Source: Salinibacterium sp. UTAS2018 (GTDB lineage Bacteria > Actinomycetota > Actinomycetes > Actinomycetales > Microbacteriaceae). Taken from it: a stretch of DNA of 64,000 bases. Positions 1-9,454 of this stretch are shown here, piece after piece. The stretch is taken from contig NZ_CP035375.1 of the NCBI RefSeq assembly GCF_004118935.1, forward strand, positions 434,001 through 498,000. Reading direction: 5' to 3'. A program made the position numbers and the translations under genes. Position 1 is the first letter of the stretch. Each line of letters begins with the position of its first letter. The notes beneath the pieces are model-generated. The model was given only the letters and a program-made list of their open reading frames with translations. It was not told the origin of the DNA and ran no database searches.

Positions 1-578
1 TCACTAAGTTTCATCCCGCGAGCCTCGTGCGTGAGCTCTATGCCCTCGGCGTTCGCGATGTCGGTGAGAACCGACACCAAGAAGCGCAAGCCAAGGCAGC
101 TGAACTCGCCGATCTCGACTTGCGGTGGAACTTTGTCGGCCAACTCCAGAGCAAGAAGGCGCGTCAAGCTCGTGCTTATTGTCATGCGATCCATTCGGTG
201 GATCGGGACTCGCTCATCACAGCGCTGTCGAGCACCCAGGCTGAAACGCCGCTCGATGCGTTCGTGCAGGTCAACTTGACCGATGACCACGGGCGCGGCG
301 GCGTTGTGGCTGCAGAGCTTGAGGCGTTTGCCGATCGCGTTGCTGCGGCTCCCGGACTTCGCCTGCGCGGCATCATGGGCGTTGCTCCCTTGGGGGAAGA
401 CCCGAGACCGGCGTTCGCTTCTCTGAGGGCTCTGTCCGAGCGCCTGCAGGTGCAGCATCCCGACGCTTCAGCGCTCTCGATGGGGATGTCCGGCGACTTC
501 GCTGACGCGATCGCGGAAGGTGCGACACACCTACGCATTGGCACGGCAATCACGGGAAATCGACCCGACCATGGTTAA
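1..578 (+). CDS. yggS: YggS/PLPBP family pyridoxal phosphate homeostasis protein (5' end outside window)
   Basis: The frame is open to base 1, so about the last 191 residues of a roughly 220-240 residue protein are visible. It reads GVRDVGENRHQEAQ, FVGQLQSKKARQ (the family's IGxLQxNK block), GIMGVAPLGED and the C-terminal phosphate-binding region SMGMSGDFADAIAEG. The family is a non-catalytic, alanine-racemase-fold PLP carrier that buffers free PLP in the cytosol. It sits directly before sepF, its usual place at the end of the actinobacterial division cluster. A GTG at 27 is an internal valine, not the start, because the family sequence continues upstream of it. Confidence 0.93.
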   Translation, partial: TKFHPASLVRELYALGVRDVGENRHQEAQAKAAELADLDLRWNFVGQLQSKKARQARAYCHAIHSVDRDSLITALSSTQAETPLDAFVQVNLTDDHGRGGVVAAELEAFADRVAAAPGLRLRGIMGVAPLGEDPRPAFASLRALSERLQVQHPDASALSMGMSGDFADAIAEGATHLRIGTAITGNRPDHG

Positions 579-614
579 TCTCGAATTAGAAGCTTCACCA
601 TTCGGAGGATTATC

Positions 615-1085
615 ATGGCCAACCCACTGCGCAAGACAATGGTCTACCTCGGCCTCGCCGATGAGGACTACGAGTACGAACAGGGAACGACTACGCCAGC
701 CGCGCCGGTCGCCCCTGTCGCAGCAGCACCGGCTCCAGCGAGCTCTAACCGCGCACCGGTTACCCCGTTGCGTCGTGCTGCACCCAGCACTGCGGAGGCA
801 GAGATGAACGAGATTTTGACGGTGCACCCGCGCCAGTACAAGGACGCTCAGCTGATCGCGGAAAACTTCCGCGAAGGCATCCCCGTCATCATCAACCTGT
901 CCCAGATGAGTGAGCCCGATGCGCGTCGTTTGGTCGACTTCGCTAGCGGTCTCTCGCAGGGGCTCTACGGCAAGATCGAGCGTGTCACGAGCAAGGTATT
1001 CCTGCTCTCGCCCGCCCATGTTGCCGTCAGTGGCGAGCAGGCTGAAGTCGAATCTGACGTGGACGCGTCCTTCTTCGGGCAGTAA
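615..1085 (+). CDS. sepF: Cell division protein SepF
   Basis: 156 residues. SepF tethers and bundles FtsZ at the membrane and acts with FtsZ in species that lack FtsA. The N-terminus [20 protein letters not shown] is the amphipathic membrane-targeting segment. An Ala/Pro linker follows (about residues 30-60). The SepF core then begins at [20 protein letters not shown] and contains the conserved VIINLSQM and [17 protein letters not shown]. The start is fixed by a GGAGG about 7 bases upstream of the ATG. It lies between yggS and yggT, the standard Gram-positive division cluster order. Confidence 0.96.
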   Translation: MANPLRKTMVYLGLADEDYEYEQGTTTPAAPVAPVAAAPAPASSNRAPVTPLRRAAPSTAEAEMNEILTVHPRQYKDAQLIAENFREGIPVIINLSQMSEPDARRLVDFASGLSQGLYGKIERVTSKVFLLSPAHVAVSGEQAEVESDVDASFFGQ

Positions 1086-1128
1086 ACCCGTTGTCAGCGG
1101 GCCTCTTTTCCCCCGCTAACCTAGAGGG

Positions 1129-1422
1129 GTGAATCCCGTTTCAGTTATCGCCGCGGTGGCGTACTACGCCATCACCCTGTTCATGTTTACGATGTGGGCT
1201 CGGTTCATTCTCGATCTCGTCGTCGTTTTCGCTCGCGGTTGGCGCCCCAGTGGCATTGGTCTCGTACTTTCTGAGTTCGTGTTCACGATTACCGATCCCC
1301 CGATCAAGGCCGTCCGCAAGGTCGTGCCCATGATTCGTATCGGCAACGGAGCGCTTGATTTATCTTGGATGCTGGTCATGCTCGTCTGCATAATTCTTAC
1401 CTCCATTTTGCGGGGCTTTTAG
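1129..1422 (+). CDS. YggT family membrane protein
   Basis: 97 residues with two hydrophobic segments (about 10-33 and 72-95) and the family motif FTITDPPIKAVRKVVP. YggT proteins are small integral membrane proteins next to sepF and divIVA; their exact role is unsettled, with links to division and osmotic tolerance. The GTG start directly abuts a purine-rich AGAGG with no spacer, and a TAACCT box lies 6 bases upstream. Translation may therefore be leaderless rather than Shine-Dalgarno driven. Confidence 0.88.
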   Translation: MNPVSVIAAVAYYAITLFMFTMWARFILDLVVVFARGWRPSGIGLVLSEFVFTITDPPIKAVRKVVPMIRIGNGALDLSWMLVMLVCIILTSILRGF

Positions 1423-1548
1423 ATCTGCAGGCTGCCGATGTAGTGTTGTCGTAGTTCATGCGGCAACTAATCAGGTTTCGTCAGTACGCTGTGACGCGAA
1501 TGTTGAACGTTATGTATACGTTGAAAGAAAGTTTTAGAGGTGGCGGCA

Positions 1549-2376
1549 ATGGCTTTGACTCCAGAAGACGTGGTCAACAAGCGGTTTGAATCGACAAAAT
1601 TCCGCGAGGGATACGACCAAGATGACGTCGACGATTTTCTCGACGAGGTCGTTGTCGAGTTGCGACGACTGAACCAAGAAAACGACGAGCTCCGTCAGCG
1701 CTTGAGCGCTGCTGAAGCTCGCGCGACTGAACTTCAACAGTCCGCAGGCAGTGCCGCTGCAGCGGCCCCGGCGCCAGCAGCAATCGCTGCTCCCGCCCCT
1801 GCTGCTATCGAGAGCGCTCCCGCTCCTGCTGTGGCAGCTCCCGAGCCCGCTTCGTCGGTTCTCGACGACGCCAGTAGCACGAACAACCTTCTCCAGCTCG
1901 CGCGCCGTCTTCACGAAGAGCACGTGCGTGAGGGCGTTCAGAAGCGCGACGCGCTCATCGCTGAAGGCCAGGCATCTGCCGCTGACATCGTCGCCGAAGG
2001 TCGCGCATCCGCTGCCGAGATCCTCACCGAGAGCAAGTCTGCTGCCGCTGAGATTGCCGCTCAGGCTGACGCTAAGCAGCGCGAACAGCTCGGAATTCTG
2101 GAGCACGAGCGTGAGGCTCTCGAAGGACGCATCGAATCGTTGCGTAACTTCGAGCGCGAGTACCGCGACAAGCTCAAGAGTTACATCGAAGACCAGCTGC
2201 ACGAGCTTGACTCGTCGAGCCTCGTCTCCGCGGGTGGCCCTTCGCTTCAGGAGTCCGCTCAGCAGGGTCAGGCTCCGGCCTCGCAGCCTTCTGGTCACCT
2301 CACTCCCGAAGATTTCGCTGCGCCGCAGTCGGCACAGCAGCCGCCAGCTAGCTTCTCTGGCTTCTCCGGTAGCTAG
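1549..2376 (+). CDS. divIVA: DivIVA/Wag31 polar growth scaffold
   Basis: 275 residues. DivIVA (Wag31 in mycobacteria) marks the poles and septum by sensing negative membrane curvature and recruits the cell-wall elongation machinery. The N-terminal lipid-binding domain is clear: LTPEDVVNKRFESTKFREGY followed by DQDDVDDFLDEVV. A coiled coil follows, interrupted by a long Ala/Pro linker (about residues 65-110). A second long coiled coil (about 115-225) and a Gln/Pro-rich tail complete it. I use the ATG at 1549 because AGAGG at 1536-1540 is 8 bases upstream; the GTG at 1540 overlaps that ribosome site. A hairpin terminator follows. Confidence 0.95.
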   Translation: MALTPEDVVNKRFESTKFREGYDQDDVDDFLDEVVVELRRLNQENDELRQRLSAAEARATELQQSAGSAAAAAPAPAAIAAPAPAAIESAPAPAVAAPEPASSVLDDASSTNNLLQLARRLHEEHVREGVQKRDALIAEGQASAADIVAEGRASAAEILTESKSAAAEIAAQADAKQREQLGILEHEREALEGRIESLRNFEREYRDKLKSYIEDQLHELDSSSLVSAGGPSLQESAQQGQAPASQPSGHLTPEDFAAPQSAQQPPASFSGFSGS

Positions 2377-2420
2377 TTTTTCTGCACGAGCCGTCAGCCG
2401 GCCGGTGCGAGCTTAGGCTC

Positions 2421-2440
2421 CACCGCCGCTGGCGGCTTTT
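2421..2440 (+). terminator. Rho-independent terminator after divIVA
   Basis: CCGCC at 2423-2427 pairs with GGCGG at 2431-2435 around a three-base loop, followed by a T run (CTTTT). It lies 45 bases past the divIVA stop and before rluD. Confidence 0.6.
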
Positions 2441-2516
2441 GCTGTGTTCGCACCTCATTCCTTGTGGCTGGGATGTGTGGCACCACACCTTTTGACATTG
2501 ATATCTAGGAGCACCA

Positions 2517-3437
2517 GTGGAAACTCGAAGCTTGCCGGTTCCCGAGGGCCTCGCGGGGCAACGAGTTGACGCCGCCCTCGCTAAACTGCTCGGATTCTCT
2601 CGCACCTTCGCCGCGGAGGTCGCCGCAGGTGGGGGAGTAACGATGGATGGCGCGACGGTGGGTAAGTCTGATCGTCTCGTTGCAGGCTCTTGGCTCGAAG
2701 TGTCGTGGGTGTCGAAGACGGAGCCTCAGATCGTTCCGGTGGTGCTCGACAGTCTGGGTATTGTTTACGATGATGAACACATCGTGGTCATCGATAAGCC
2801 TGCCGGCGTTGCCGCCCATCCCTCAATGGGATGGGATGGAGCCACCGTACTCGGTGCCCTGGCCGGCGCGGGCTACCGGATTTCTACATCGGGTGCGGCC
2901 GAACGAGCGGGAATCGTCCATCGCCTGGATGCTGGCACGAGCGGGCTCATGGTTGTCGCCAAATCTGAGATGGCGTACACCGCGCTCAAGACCGCGTTCC
3001 ACGATCGCGAGGTAAGCAAGATTTATCACTCCATCGTTCAGGGACATCCCGACCCTCTCGCCGGCACTATCGACGCTCCGACTGGGCGTCATCCGGGTTC
3101 GAGCTGGAAGTTTGCGGTCGTGGCAGGCGGCAAGGACTCGATCACTCACTACGAGACCCTCGAAGCATTTCCGTCGGCGGCGCTCGTTGAAGTGCATCTT
3201 GAAACCGGGCGCACCCACCAAATTCGTGTTCATATGGCCGCTCAGCGCCACCCTTGCGTTGGCGACACAATGTACGGTGCCGATCCCACAATCTCGGCCC
3301 GTTTGGGACTGACTCGCCAGTGGCTGCACGCCCACAAGCTCGGATTTGCTCATCCGGCTACTGGCGAACAGGTCACGTTCGAGTCGCCGTACCCGGCTGA
3401 CCTTCAGGCAGCACTTGAGGTGCTTCGAGCCGACTAG
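2517..3437 (+). CDS. RluD/RluA-family 23S rRNA pseudouridine synthase
   Basis: 306 residues. Converts uridine to pseudouridine in rRNA. An N-terminal S4 RNA-binding domain (about 14-75) is followed by the RluA-type catalytic domain. The signature [16 protein letters not shown] includes the catalytic Asp at about 138, and [19 protein letters not shown] and GDTMYG are also present. The GTG start has AGGAG at 2507-2511 with a 5-base spacer. In relatives lspA usually lies between divIVA and this gene; here the 140-base gap holds only a terminator. RluD is the closest match, but the exact target uridines cannot be read from sequence. Confidence 0.9.
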   Translation: METRSLPVPEGLAGQRVDAALAKLLGFSRTFAAEVAAGGGVTMDGATVGKSDRLVAGSWLEVSWVSKTEPQIVPVVLDSLGIVYDDEHIVVIDKPAGVAAHPSMGWDGATVLGALAGAGYRISTSGAAERAGIVHRLDAGTSGLMVVAKSEMAYTALKTAFHDREVSKIYHSIVQGHPDPLAGTIDAPTGRHPGSSWKFAVVAGGKDSITHYETLEAFPSAALVEVHLETGRTHQIRVHMAAQRHPCVGDTMYGADPTISARLGLTRQWLHAHKLGFAHPATGEQVTFESPYPADLQAALEVLRAD

Positions 3438-3504
3438 GGCGCGTCAGTTAGAGTCCCTCCGGGGTGCTGGCTTAGGCTAGATTCCGAAAGAATTCGGAGT
3501 GTCG

Positions 3505-6500
3505 GTGGCTGCTAATAACGAATCATTTGTGCATTTGCACGTTCACAGCGAGTACTCAATGCTCGACGGTGCTGCTCGCGTTGGACCGCTGCTGGACGCA
3601 GCTGTCGAGCAGGGCATGCCGGCTATTGCCATCACTGACCATGGCAACATGTTCGGCGCGTACGACTTTTGGAAGCAGGCGACGGCCAAGGGCATTAAGC
3701 CGATCATCGGCACGGAGGCCTACGTAACGCCGGGTACTTCGCGCAGCGATAAGACTCGAGTGCGCTGGGGGCGTAGCGACCAGGCCCGCGATGATGTGGG
3801 CGGCAGTGGTGCCTACACGCACATGACGCTGCTCTCTCACAACAACGAGGGAATGCATAACCTTTTTCGTCTGTCTTCGCGCGCCTCCATCGAGGGCTTT
3901 TACTTCAAGCCACGTATGGACCGTGAACTGCTCAGCGAGTATTCCAAGGGAATTATCGCTACGACCGGTTGTGTCGGTGGTGAGGTGCAAACCAAGCTTC
4001 GTCTCGGTTTGTATGACGAGGCACGCCAGGCGGCAGCAGAGTTTCAAGACATCTTCGGCAAAGAAAATTTCTTTGCCGAAATCATGGATCACGGCATCGA
4101 CATTGAGCGACGCACCATGCTCGACCTCATCAAGCTCGCTAAAGAGCTCGACATGCCGTTGCTGGCCACCAACGACCTGCACTACACGCACGCGCATGAT
4201 GCGACAGCACACGCGGCTCTTTTGTGCGTGCAGTCCGCCTCCACCCTCGACGACCCCAACCGTTTCAAGTTCGACTCGAACGAGTTTTACCTCAAGTCGG
4301 CTGCAGAGATGCGATCTCTCTTTCGTGAGCATCCCGAGGCGTGCGATAACACGCTGCTGATCGCGGAACGCAGCGAGATCAGTTTCGAAGGTCGCGACCT
4401 CATGCCGCGTTTCCCGGTTCCCGAAGGGGAGACCGAAGCAACCTGGTTCGAAAAAGAAGTTGCGCGCGGTATGAACAAGCGCTTCAACAACGCACCATCC
4501 GAAGCGCATTTGGCGCAGGCGAAGTATGAAGTCGATGTCATTCAGCAGATGGGCTTCCCCGGCTACTTCCTCGTCGTTGCCGACTTCATCGAGTGGGCTA
4601 AGTCGCAGGGTATTCGTGTCGGCCCCGGTCGCGGTTCTGCCGCCGGCTCAATGGCGTCGTACGCTGTGGGCATTACTGAGCTAGACCCGCTACATCACGG
4701 CTTGATCTTCGAGCGCTTCCTCAACCCTGAACGTGTGTCGATGCCTGACGTCGACGTCGACTTCGACGATCGCAGACGTGGCGAAGTAATTCGCTATGTC
4801 ACCGATAAGTACGGCGACGATCGAGTAGCTCAGATCGTGACGTACGGAACGATTAAGGCCAAGCAGGCTCTCAAAGACTCCGCGCGAGTGCTGGGCATGC
4901 CCTACTCGGTAGGCGAAAAGCTCACCAAGGCTATGCCTCCCGCCATCATGGGTAAAGACATTTCACTCGGCGACGTACGCAACAAGGACGCCGCGCGTTA
5001 CAAAGAGGCCGCCGACATCCGGGGGATCGTCGACACTGATCACGAGGCGGCGAAAGTCTTCGAGACCGCCGTCGGCCTTGAGGGCCTTAAGCGTCAGTGG
5101 GGAGTTCACGCCGCTGGTGTTGTTCTTTCGGCTGAGCCGCTACTGGATGTACTTCCCATCATGCGCCGTGAAGACGATGGCGCCATCATTACCCAGTTCG
5201 ACCAGCCACCGCTGGAGAGCCTCGGCCTGATCAAGATGGACTTCTTGGGTCTTCGAAACCTCACGGTTATTGAAGATGCGCTCAAGATGATTGAGGCCAA
5301 CACTGGATCGCCGTTGATCATTGAAGATCTCGATCTCGACGCGGACCAAAAAACGTACGATCTGCTCGCGCGCGGAGACACTCTTGGAGTGTTCCAGCTC
5401 GATGGTGGGCCGATGCGTGCTCTTCTCAAGCAGCTGAAGCCCACTAACTTCGAAGATATCTCCGCGGTGATTGCCCTGTACCGTCCGGGCCCCATGGGAA
5501 TGAACTCGCACACGAAGTATGCGCTTCGCAAGAACGGTCTTGAGAGCATTGACGCTATTCATGCCGAGCTCGAAGAGCCCCTGCGCGAGATTCTTGGTAC
5601 GACCTTTGGTCTTATCGTGTACCAAGAGCAAGTCATGTCGGTTGCTCAGAAAGTTGCTGGCTTCAGCCTGGGGCAGGCTGATGTTCTTCGCCGCGCCATG
5701 GGTAAGAAGAAGAAGGAAGAGCTCGACAAGCAGTTCCTGGGCTTCGAAACGGGCATGCAGACCAACGGGTACAGCAAAGAAGCCGTCAAGGTGCTCTGGG
5801 AAACGCTCATGCCGTTCGCGGACTACGCCTTCAACAAGGCTCACAGCGCAGGTTACGGCGTACTGAGCTACTGGACTGCATACCTCAAAGCAAACTACCC
5901 AGCCGAGTACATGGCTGCGCTCCTGACGAGCGTCGGTGATTCCAAAGACAAGCTCGGAATGTACTTGAGTGAGTGCCGGCGCATGGGTATCAAGGTGCTG
6001 GCGCCGGATGTCAATGAATCGACCGTGAACTTCACTGCTGTCGCCGGCGACATCCGCTTCGGCCTCGGTGCAGTGCGTAACGTCGGCGCTGCCGTCGTCG
6101 AGCAAATCGTGCGGGCGCGCACCGAGAAGAGCCGTTTCGAGTCTTTCCACGATTTCCTGCGCAAAGTATCGATTCAGGTCGCCAATAAGCGCACCGTTGA
6201 ATCGCTGATCAAATCCGGCGCGTTTGACTCCTTGGGAGCAACGCGTCGCGGGCTGCTAGAGATTCACGAGGGCGCGTGTGATTCTGCGGTGAGCCTCAAG
6301 CGCAACGAGGCCAACGGTCAAGTTGACCTCTTTGGCGGAATCTTCGATTTTGACGAGGATGACGACGGCGTTCCCGATCGTCCCGAATGGTCGAAACGCG
6401 ACAAGCTCGCCTTCGAGCGCGAGATGTTGGGGCTGTATGTCTCCGATCATCCGCTCTCAGGTCTCGAGCTTCAGCTTGCGAAGCATCAAGACTTCACGAT

Positions 6501-7023
6501 CACCGAAGTCTTAGCGGGGGATGCTGTTGCCGACGGCGAGCACGTGTCTATCGCGGGACTGGTAACAAGCGTGCAACACCGCGTTGCCCGCAATAGCGGA
6601 AACCAGTACGGCATCGTCACGGTAGAAGACTTTGCAGGCGAGATCGACGTCATGTTCCTGGGAAAGACCTATCAAGAGTTCGCTCCGGGGTTAGTGAACG
6701 ACTCAATCGTCGTGGTGCGCGGTCGCGCCAGTGCTCGCGACGACGGCATGAACCTTCACGCGGTGAGTATGTTCTCGCCGGATCTCGGGCCCAGCTTGGG
6801 CTCGGGGCCAATCGTGTTGACGGTGAAAGAGCAGCGGGCGACCACTGACGTCGTTTCGGGCCTTGGAGAGGTTCTCATCCGGCATGCTGGCGATGTCGAA
6901 GTACGTCTGCGCCTCGTGCGCGGCGATGTTGCTCGCGTGTTCGAACTGCCCTACCGAGTCAAGGTTTCCGCTGACCTCTATGGCGAAGTCAAGTCGCTGC
7001 TGGGGCCCGGGTCGCTCGGCTAA
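3505..7023 (+). CDS. dnaE: DNA polymerase III alpha subunit DnaE
   Basis: About 1172 residues, the usual length of actinobacterial DnaE1, the replicative polymerase. Order: PHP domain (FVHLHVHSEYSML, ITDHGNMFGAYD, LLATNDLHYT); palm/fingers with GPGRGSAAGSMASYAVG near 373; the two catalytic aspartates in PDVDVDFDDRRRGEV near 415; helix-hairpin-helix region with YRPGPMGMNSHTKYA; and an OB fold (VSIAGLVTSVQHRV). The GTG at 3505 is preferred over the GTG at 3499, because GGAG at 3496-3499 overlaps the latter. Its stop overlaps the stop of the convergent flavin reductase gene in a shared CTAA. Confidence 0.97.
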   Translation: MAANNESFVHLHVHSEYSMLDGAARVGPLLDAAVEQGMPAIAITDHGNMFGAYDFWKQATAKGIKPIIGTEAYVTPGTSRSDKTRVRWGRSDQARDDVGGSGAYTHMTLLSHNNEGMHNLFRLSSRASIEGFYFKPRMDRELLSEYSKGIIATTGCVGGEVQTKLRLGLYDEARQAAAEFQDIFGKENFFAEIMDHGIDIERRTMLDLIKLAKELDMPLLATNDLHYTHAHDATAHAALLCVQSASTLDDPNRFKFDSNEFYLKSAAEMRSLFREHPEACDNTLLIAERSEISFEGRDLMPRFPVPEGETEATWFEKEVARGMNKRFNNAPSEAHLAQAKYEVDVIQQMGFPGYFLVVADFIEWAKSQGIRVGPGRGSAAGSMASYAVGITELDPLHHGLIFERFLNPERVSMPDVDVDFDDRRRGEVIRYVTDKYGDDRVAQIVTYGTIKAKQALKDSARVLGMPYSVGEKLTKAMPPAIMGKDISLGDVRNKDAARYKEAADIRGIVDTDHEAAKVFETAVGLEGLKRQWGVHAAGVVLSAEPLLDVLPIMRREDDGAIITQFDQPPLESLGLIKMDFLGLRNLTVIEDALKMIEANTGSPLIIEDLDLDADQKTYDLLARGDTLGVFQLDGGPMRALLKQLKPTNFEDISAVIALYRPGPMGMNSHTKYALRKNGLESIDAIHAELEEPLREILGTTFGLIVYQEQVMSVAQKVAGFSLGQADVLRRAMGKKKKEELDKQFLGFETGMQTNGYSKEAVKVLWETLMPFADYAFNKAHSAGYGVLSYWTAYLKANYPAEYMAALLTSVGDSKDKLGMYLSECRRMGIKVLAPDVNESTVNFTAVAGDIRFGLGAVRNVGAAVVEQIVRARTEKSRFESFHDFLRKVSIQVANKRTVESLIKSGAFDSLGATRRGLLEIHEGACDSAVSLKRNEANGQVDLFGGIFDFDEDDDGVPDRPEWSKRDKLAFEREMLGLYVSDHPLSGLELQLAKHQDFTITEVLAGDAVADGEHVSIAGLVTSVQHRVARNSGNQYGIVTVEDFAGEIDVMFLGKTYQEFAPGLVNDSIVVVRGRASARDDGMNLHAVSMFSPDLGPSLGSGPIVLTVKEQRATTDVVSGLGEVLIRHAGDVEVRLRLVRGDVARVFELPYRVKVSADLYGEVKSLLGPGSLG

Positions 7024-7538
7024 ACGCTGGGCGAGTTACTCTCGAGAGCGAGAGGGCGCATGTAGGTGCGCTCGTGGTACAGCAGCGCTTCATCTTCGGC
7101 GCCGAGGATGCCGTGTTCGATTTCGACGACAACCACCGCGTTGTTGTGCACCGGATGTACGTCGATGATGCGCCCGATCATGACGGCCGTAGCGCCCTCC
7201 AGCAGTGGGAGACCGTTCTCGCTTGCCCGCCAGTGGTCGCCTACAAACCGAAGATCATGATCAGCGGCCATGGTTTCAGCGAGATGTCTGCTGTGGGGGC
7301 CCAACATGTGGATGGCGATATGGTTACCCACTGTGATCGCCGGCCACGAGCTTGAGGCCTGAGCCATGTTGAACGTAGCCAGCGGCGGCACAGCGGCGAG
7401 CGACGCGAGAGAAGTCGCCGTAAATCCCACCGGACGCCCGTCTGGCGCCACCGATGTGATGGCAGCGACTCCCGCCGCATGGCGCCTAAAAGCGGCTTTG
7501 AAGGCGTCGATTCCGTTTGCTAGGTCTGAATTATTCAT
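7020..7538 (-). CDS. Flavin reductase-like domain protein
   Basis: 172 residues. The single-domain flavin reductase / FMN-binding split-barrel family reduces FMN or FAD with NAD(P)H, often to feed a two-component monooxygenase. Family blocks include AFRRHAAGVAAIT, GFTATSLASLAAVPPLATFNM and HPVHNNAVVVVEIEHG. The ATG is preceded by GAGGTGA. It is convergent with dnaE, sharing four bases, and divergent from hisD across 66 bases. No partner monooxygenase is adjacent, so the substrate is unknown. Confidence 0.85.
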   Translation of the reverse strand: MNNSDLANGIDAFKAAFRRHAAGVAAITSVAPDGRPVGFTATSLASLAAVPPLATFNMAQASSSWPAITVGNHIAIHMLGPHSRHLAETMAADHDLRFVGDHWRASENGLPLLEGATAVMIGRIIDVHPVHNNAVVVVEIEHGILGAEDEALLYHERTYMRPLALESNSPSV

Positions 7539-7592
7539 AGGTTCACCTCAACCCTAATTGCCTCAGGCGAATTCCAAGCGAGAACGAAGTAG

Positions 7593-7607
7593 CATAGTCA
7601 AGCCATG
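7593..7607 (+). promoter_or_regulatory. Candidate leaderless promoter -10 box of hisD
   Basis: CATAGT at 7593-7598 lies 6 bases before the hisD ATG at 7605, and no Shine-Dalgarno sequence is present. That spacing places the transcription start at or next to the A of the ATG. No convincing -35 hexamer is seen. Confidence 0.4.
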
Positions 7608-8918
7608 TCGTTGAATACTATTGATCTCCGGTCCGCCGCTCTCAGCCGTGCGGAACTTTCTCGCGTCATCCCGCGTGCCCAGATGGACGTGTCGGTGGCC
7701 TCCGCCGCTGCGATTCAGCTCATCAACGATGTGCGAGAACACGGCGAGCAAGCGCTGCTCGATCAGGCGGAGCGCCTCGACGGCGTTCTTCCGGAGCGCG
7801 TTCGAATCCACGCCGATGAGATCACCCGGGCGACCCGCGCCCTTGAGCCGGCCGTTCGCGAGGCGCTCGAGCTCGCCATTGACCGCGTTCGCACGGCGAG
7901 CAAGGCCCAAATTCCATCGCCCATGATGACGCAACTGGGCGACGGCGCTGAAATCGTTCAGCGCTGGCAGCCTGTCAACCGCGTGGGGCTCTATGTGCCC
8001 GGTGGCAAAGCCGTGTATCCCTCCAGCGTGATCATGAATGTGGTTCCCGCCCAGGTCGCCGGCGTTTCGTCAGTCGCGTTGGCATCGCCACCGCAGCGCG
8101 GCTTCGGGGGAGCAGTGCACCCCACAATCTTGGGTGCGGCCGGTCTCCTCGGAGTCGATGAGGTCTATGCCATGGGGGGAGCCGGCGCCATTGGGGCATT
8201 CGCCTATGGCGTTCAAGAACTCGGCCTCGACCCCGTTGACATGATTACGGGCCCGGGAAACGTCTACGTCGCTGCAGCTAAGCGGGCCGTGCGTGGCATC
8301 GTTGGTATCGACTCTGAAGCAGGCCCGACCGAGATCTTGATCATCGCTGATGGGGCGGCCGATCCGCGGCTTGTTGCGGCGGATCTGCTCAGTCAAGCCG
8401 AGCACGATGAACTCGCCGCAGCTGTACTTGTCACCGATTCAGAAGAGCTAGCGGATGCGGTGCGAATCCACCTTGCCGAGCAACTAGCAGTTACGCCGCA
8501 CTCTCAGCGCGCTGCCGTCGCACTCGACGGTCAGCAGTCAGCAATTGTGTTGGTCAATGACATGGCGGCGGCTGCTGCCTTGAGTAACGCGTACGGCCCC
8601 GAGCACCTCGAGATCCAAACGGAAGAGTCAGGCGCGGTGCTCGACATGATCGACAACGCCGGAGCGATATTCCTCGGCGATCAATCTCCCGTTAGCCTGG
8701 GCGACTACCTCGCCGGCTCGAATCACGTGCTCCCGACCGGTGGTCAGTCACGATTCTCCTCGGGCCTCGGTGCCTACACTTTCCTCCGGCCGCAGCAGGT
8801 GATTCGTTACAGCCACGAGGCGTTGCGTGAGCTTGAGCCTCACATCGTGGCACTGAGCGCGGCTGAAGATCTTCCCGCTCACGGCTCGGCTGTGAGTAAG
8901 CGATTCAGCGACCGCTAA
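7605..8918 (+). CDS. hisD: Histidinol dehydrogenase
   Basis: 437 residues. Zinc enzyme that oxidises L-histidinol twice, via histidinal, to L-histidine using NAD+, the last step of histidine synthesis. Signatures: GRWLYVPGG-like VGLYVPGGKAVYPSS, GPGNVYVAAAKRAVRG, IDSEAGPTEI, QAEHDELAAA, and the GDQSPVSLGDYLAGSNHVL region near the metal site. No other his genes follow; nrdR comes next after 20 bases. No Shine-Dalgarno precedes the ATG, and a -10-like box 6 bases upstream suggests leaderless translation. Confidence 0.96.
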   Translation: MSLNTIDLRSAALSRAELSRVIPRAQMDVSVASAAAIQLINDVREHGEQALLDQAERLDGVLPERVRIHADEITRATRALEPAVREALELAIDRVRTASKAQIPSPMMTQLGDGAEIVQRWQPVNRVGLYVPGGKAVYPSSVIMNVVPAQVAGVSSVALASPPQRGFGGAVHPTILGAAGLLGVDEVYAMGGAGAIGAFAYGVQELGLDPVDMITGPGNVYVAAAKRAVRGIVGIDSEAGPTEILIIADGAADPRLVAADLLSQAEHDELAAAVLVTDSEELADAVRIHLAEQLAVTPHSQRAAVALDGQQSAIVLVNDMAAAAALSNAYGPEHLEIQTEESGAVLDMIDNAGAIFLGDQSPVSLGDYLAGSNHVLPTGGQSRFSSGLGAYTFLRPQQVIRYSHEALRELEPHIVALSAAEDLPAHGSAVSKRFSDR

Positions 8919-8938
8919 CCGGGTACTCTTAACACACT

Positions 8939-9397
8939 ATGTATTGCCCTTTTTGCAGGCATCCTGACAGCAGGGTTGTCGACTCACGAACCAGTGACGA
9001 TGGCCTTTCGATTCGTCGTCGTCGGCAGTGCCCCGAGTGTGGGCGCCGCTTCTCCACGACCGAGACCGCATCGTTGAATGTGATCAAGCGCAACGGCGTC
9101 GTGGAGTCGTTCAGTCGCGAGAAGATAGTCAGCGGCGTGCGTAAAGCCTGCCAGGGGCGTCCGGTTACCGATACTGATCTAGCCGTTCTCGCGCAGAAGG
9201 TTGAAGAATCGATTCGAGCGACGGGTACTGCCCAGATCGACGCGAACGAGATTGGTCTCGCGATTCTTTCACCGTTGCGCGATCTCGATGAGGTCGCGTA
9301 CCTGCGTTTCGCCAGTGTCTATCAAGCCTTCGACTCGCTCGACGACTTTGACGCCGCGATCAGTCAACTTCGTTTGGATCACGGCACCGGCGCTTAG
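8939..9397 (+). CDS. nrdR: Transcriptional repressor NrdR
   Basis: 152 residues. NrdR represses ribonucleotide reductase genes according to bound ATP/dATP. The N-terminal zinc ribbon is complete, with cysteines at 3, 6, 31 and 34 (MYCPFC ... [13 protein letters not shown]). The ATP-cone domain follows ([19 protein letters not shown]). The tail AYLRF-type motif reads [19 protein letters not shown]. The ATG has no Shine-Dalgarno; TACTCT lies 9 bases upstream. It sits between hisD and pyrD, not beside an nrd operon. Confidence 0.96.
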   Translation: MYCPFCRHPDSRVVDSRTSDDGLSIRRRRQCPECGRRFSTTETASLNVIKRNGVVESFSREKIVSGVRKACQGRPVTDTDLAVLAQKVEESIRATGTAQIDANEIGLAILSPLRDLDEVAYLRFASVYQAFDSLDDFDAAISQLRLDHGTGA

Positions 9398-9454
9398 TTG
9401 CCTCGGTGACGTGACGATTCTCCCCACCTTCTACCGCTGAGAGCACCGTTAGCT

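Noticed and set aside
5140..6150. Long open frame on the minus strand inside dnaE (336 codons)
   Set aside because: Antisense to a well-supported DnaE with all motifs; its translation shows no domain and has no ribosome site.
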